Shown here in pieces: positions 35,422-36,000 of a stretch of DNA of 36,000 nucleotides. The position numbers and the translations under genes are program-made. Origin of the DNA: an uncultured bacterium. Its GTDB lineage: Bacteria; Nitrospirota; Thermodesulfovibrionia; Thermodesulfovibrionales; Thermodesulfovibrionaceae. The notes beneath the pieces are model-generated. The model worked only from the letters and a program-made list of their open reading frames with translations. It ran no database searches and was not told where the DNA came from. Position 1 is the stretch's first letter. Each line of letters starts with the position of its first letter. The stretch lies in NCBI GenBank assembly GCA_937924475.1, contig CALDSV010000056.1, forward strand, positions 1 through 36,000. Reading direction: 5' to 3'.

Positions 35422-35932
35422 ATAATTCTCTATCTAAATTACCACCGTTGTATAGTTGCTTCTCTACTCGAGGATTTAATCTTATGAATATGTAAACTTT
35501 ATCCAAATCTTTTTTATATGTTGTTTCTAAAGGCTCTGATATACCAAAAATCCATGGATAATAGACAGGTTTTATTTCAAAGCCCAAAGATGAATCTGCA
35601 TTCTTTATTTCTCTATATTTTATGAAGCTTATAGAAGGATTATGAAATATGTCTTTAATTATTTGCATGACTTCTTTTTCATTGATATTTTCATATATTC
35701 TGTATTTGTATGAAGAAGAGTAGGGTAGAATTAATGTTTTTTCCTCTATCCTATCAAGGATAATAAATGTTTCAGGATCATTTATAAAGGCATTACCATA
35801 AATAATCAAATTAAAATTACCTTTAATTGCAGTCTTCTCAATGTCATTAAGCAATATTTGAGAATAACCACTAAGAGGTATGAAAAATATTAAAAATATT
35901 AAAAAGTATATTAGGCTTTTAATGAGCTTCAT
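35420..35932 (-). CDS. Exported hypothetical protein
   Basis: 170 residues. A clear signal peptide (about 1-24: LIYFLIFLIFFIPLSGYSQ) indicates export. The mature part is mixed alpha/beta with many aromatic residues (YSSSYKYRIYE, VYYPWIFGI) and ends LNPRVEKQLYNGG. No cysteine, haem or lipobox motif, and I do not recognise the family. The 3' end meets a strong terminator, so it is probably transcribed alone. The ATG has no Shine-Dalgarno site; TATAAT ends six bases before it. Confidence 0.75.
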   Translation of the reverse strand: MKLIKSLIYFLIFLIFFIPLSGYSQILLNDIEKTAIKGNFNLIIYGNAFINDPETFIILDRIEEKTLILPYSSSYKYRIYENINEKEVMQIIKDIFHNPSISFIKYREIKNADSSLGFEIKPVYYPWIFGISEPLETTYKKDLDKVYIFIRLNPRVEKQLYNGGNLDREL

Positions 35933-35938
35933 AAAACT

Positions 35939-35946
35939 ATTATACT
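35939..35946. promoter_or_regulatory. Overlapping divergent -10 elements
   Basis: TATAAT on the minus strand (35944-35939) and TATACT on the plus strand (35941-35946) share four bases. They lie six bases before the minus-strand ATG at 35932 and seven before the plus-strand ATG at 35954. No convincing -35 was seen for either. Confidence 0.5.
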
Positions 35947-35953
35947 AAAAATC

Positions 35954-36000
35954 ATGTATGCTGTAGTAGGTAAATCTCTTACAAAATACTATAAAAATTT
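35954..36000 (+). CDS. Start of an unidentified gene, cut by the right edge
   Basis: An ATG at 35954 opens a frame that stays open to the end of the window (15 codons, beginning MYAVVGKSLTKYY). It has a well-placed -10 (TATACT) seven bases upstream and is divergent from the hypothetical gene, 21 bases apart. Too short to identify. Confidence 0.4.
   Translation, partial: MYAVVGKSLTKYYKN

Noticed and set aside
1-36000. CRISPR arrays, tRNA genes, insertion sequences, phage or conjugation genes, toxin-antitoxin pairs
   Set aside because: Looked for on both strands by eye; no direct-repeat arrays, cloverleafs, transposase motifs or inverted-repeat ends were found.

Overview
The window is a dense, AT-rich (roughly one third GC by eye) bacterial chromosome segment made almost entirely of housekeeping genes. 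It has short gaps, many ATGA or 8-nt gene overlaps, and both TTG and ATG starts. No CRISPR array, phage, insertion sequence or tRNA gene was seen. The gene styles (non-discriminating-type AspRS with GatAB, pyruvate phosphate dikinase, a cytoplasmic Mo-bisPGD enzyme, a B12-binding radical SAM protein, c-type cytochromes) fit an anaerobic or microaerophilic, possibly thermophilic Gram-negative. A Thermodesulfovibrio-like member of the Nitrospirota is my best guess from recall. It is not tested.

Layout. (1) 1-705, minus: 5' part of aspS, divergent from the next block. (2) 874-11081, plus: argG, dprA, a small acidic protein, topA, SRP RNA, dnaX, ebfC, recR, a rodZ-like gene and rnr. This is an information-processing run with overlaps at most junctions. 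The SRP RNA gene lies over the last 20 codons and the stop codon of topA. (3) 11026-11811, minus: a bioC-like methyltransferase whose 3' end overlaps rnr tail to tail. (4) 12075-15781, plus: dapA, recN and a radical SAM gene. (5) 15862-21517, minus: a methyltransferase, a molybdopterin oxidoreductase, fused MsrB-MsrA, UvsE, and a membrane cytochrome c; this is the most accessory-looking part and suggests redox, repair and stress functions. (6) 21786-22700, plus: ilvE. (7) 22705-32468, minus: rlmI-like, tpiA, secG, a solute-binding lipoprotein, lolA-like, pdxA, an old-yellow-enzyme relative, gatA, gatB and a small cytochrome c. (8) 32654-35374, plus: ppdK. (9) 35420-35932, minus: an exported hypothetical protein, then the start of another plus-strand gene at the right edge.

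How it works together. AspRS (with His31, typical of the non-discriminating type) and GatA/GatB point to Asn-tRNA formation by transamidation. DprA, TopA, DnaX, EbfC, RecR and RecN form a DNA replication, recombination and repair theme, with UvsE added in the accessory block. SecG, the LolA-like protein and the lipoprotein serve export and the outer membrane. TpiA and PpdK are central carbon enzymes.

The most interesting signals are regulatory. First, topA and the SRP RNA overlap, and the SRP RNA's terminal stem plus T-run doubles as a terminator just before dnaX. Second, a set of genes lacks any Shine-Dalgarno sequence but carries a promoter whose predicted transcription start falls on or within a few bases of the start codon, which suggests leaderless mRNAs. 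Third, two such promoters lie back to back in only 21 bases at the right edge. All of these were read by eye; no alignments or folding programs were run.
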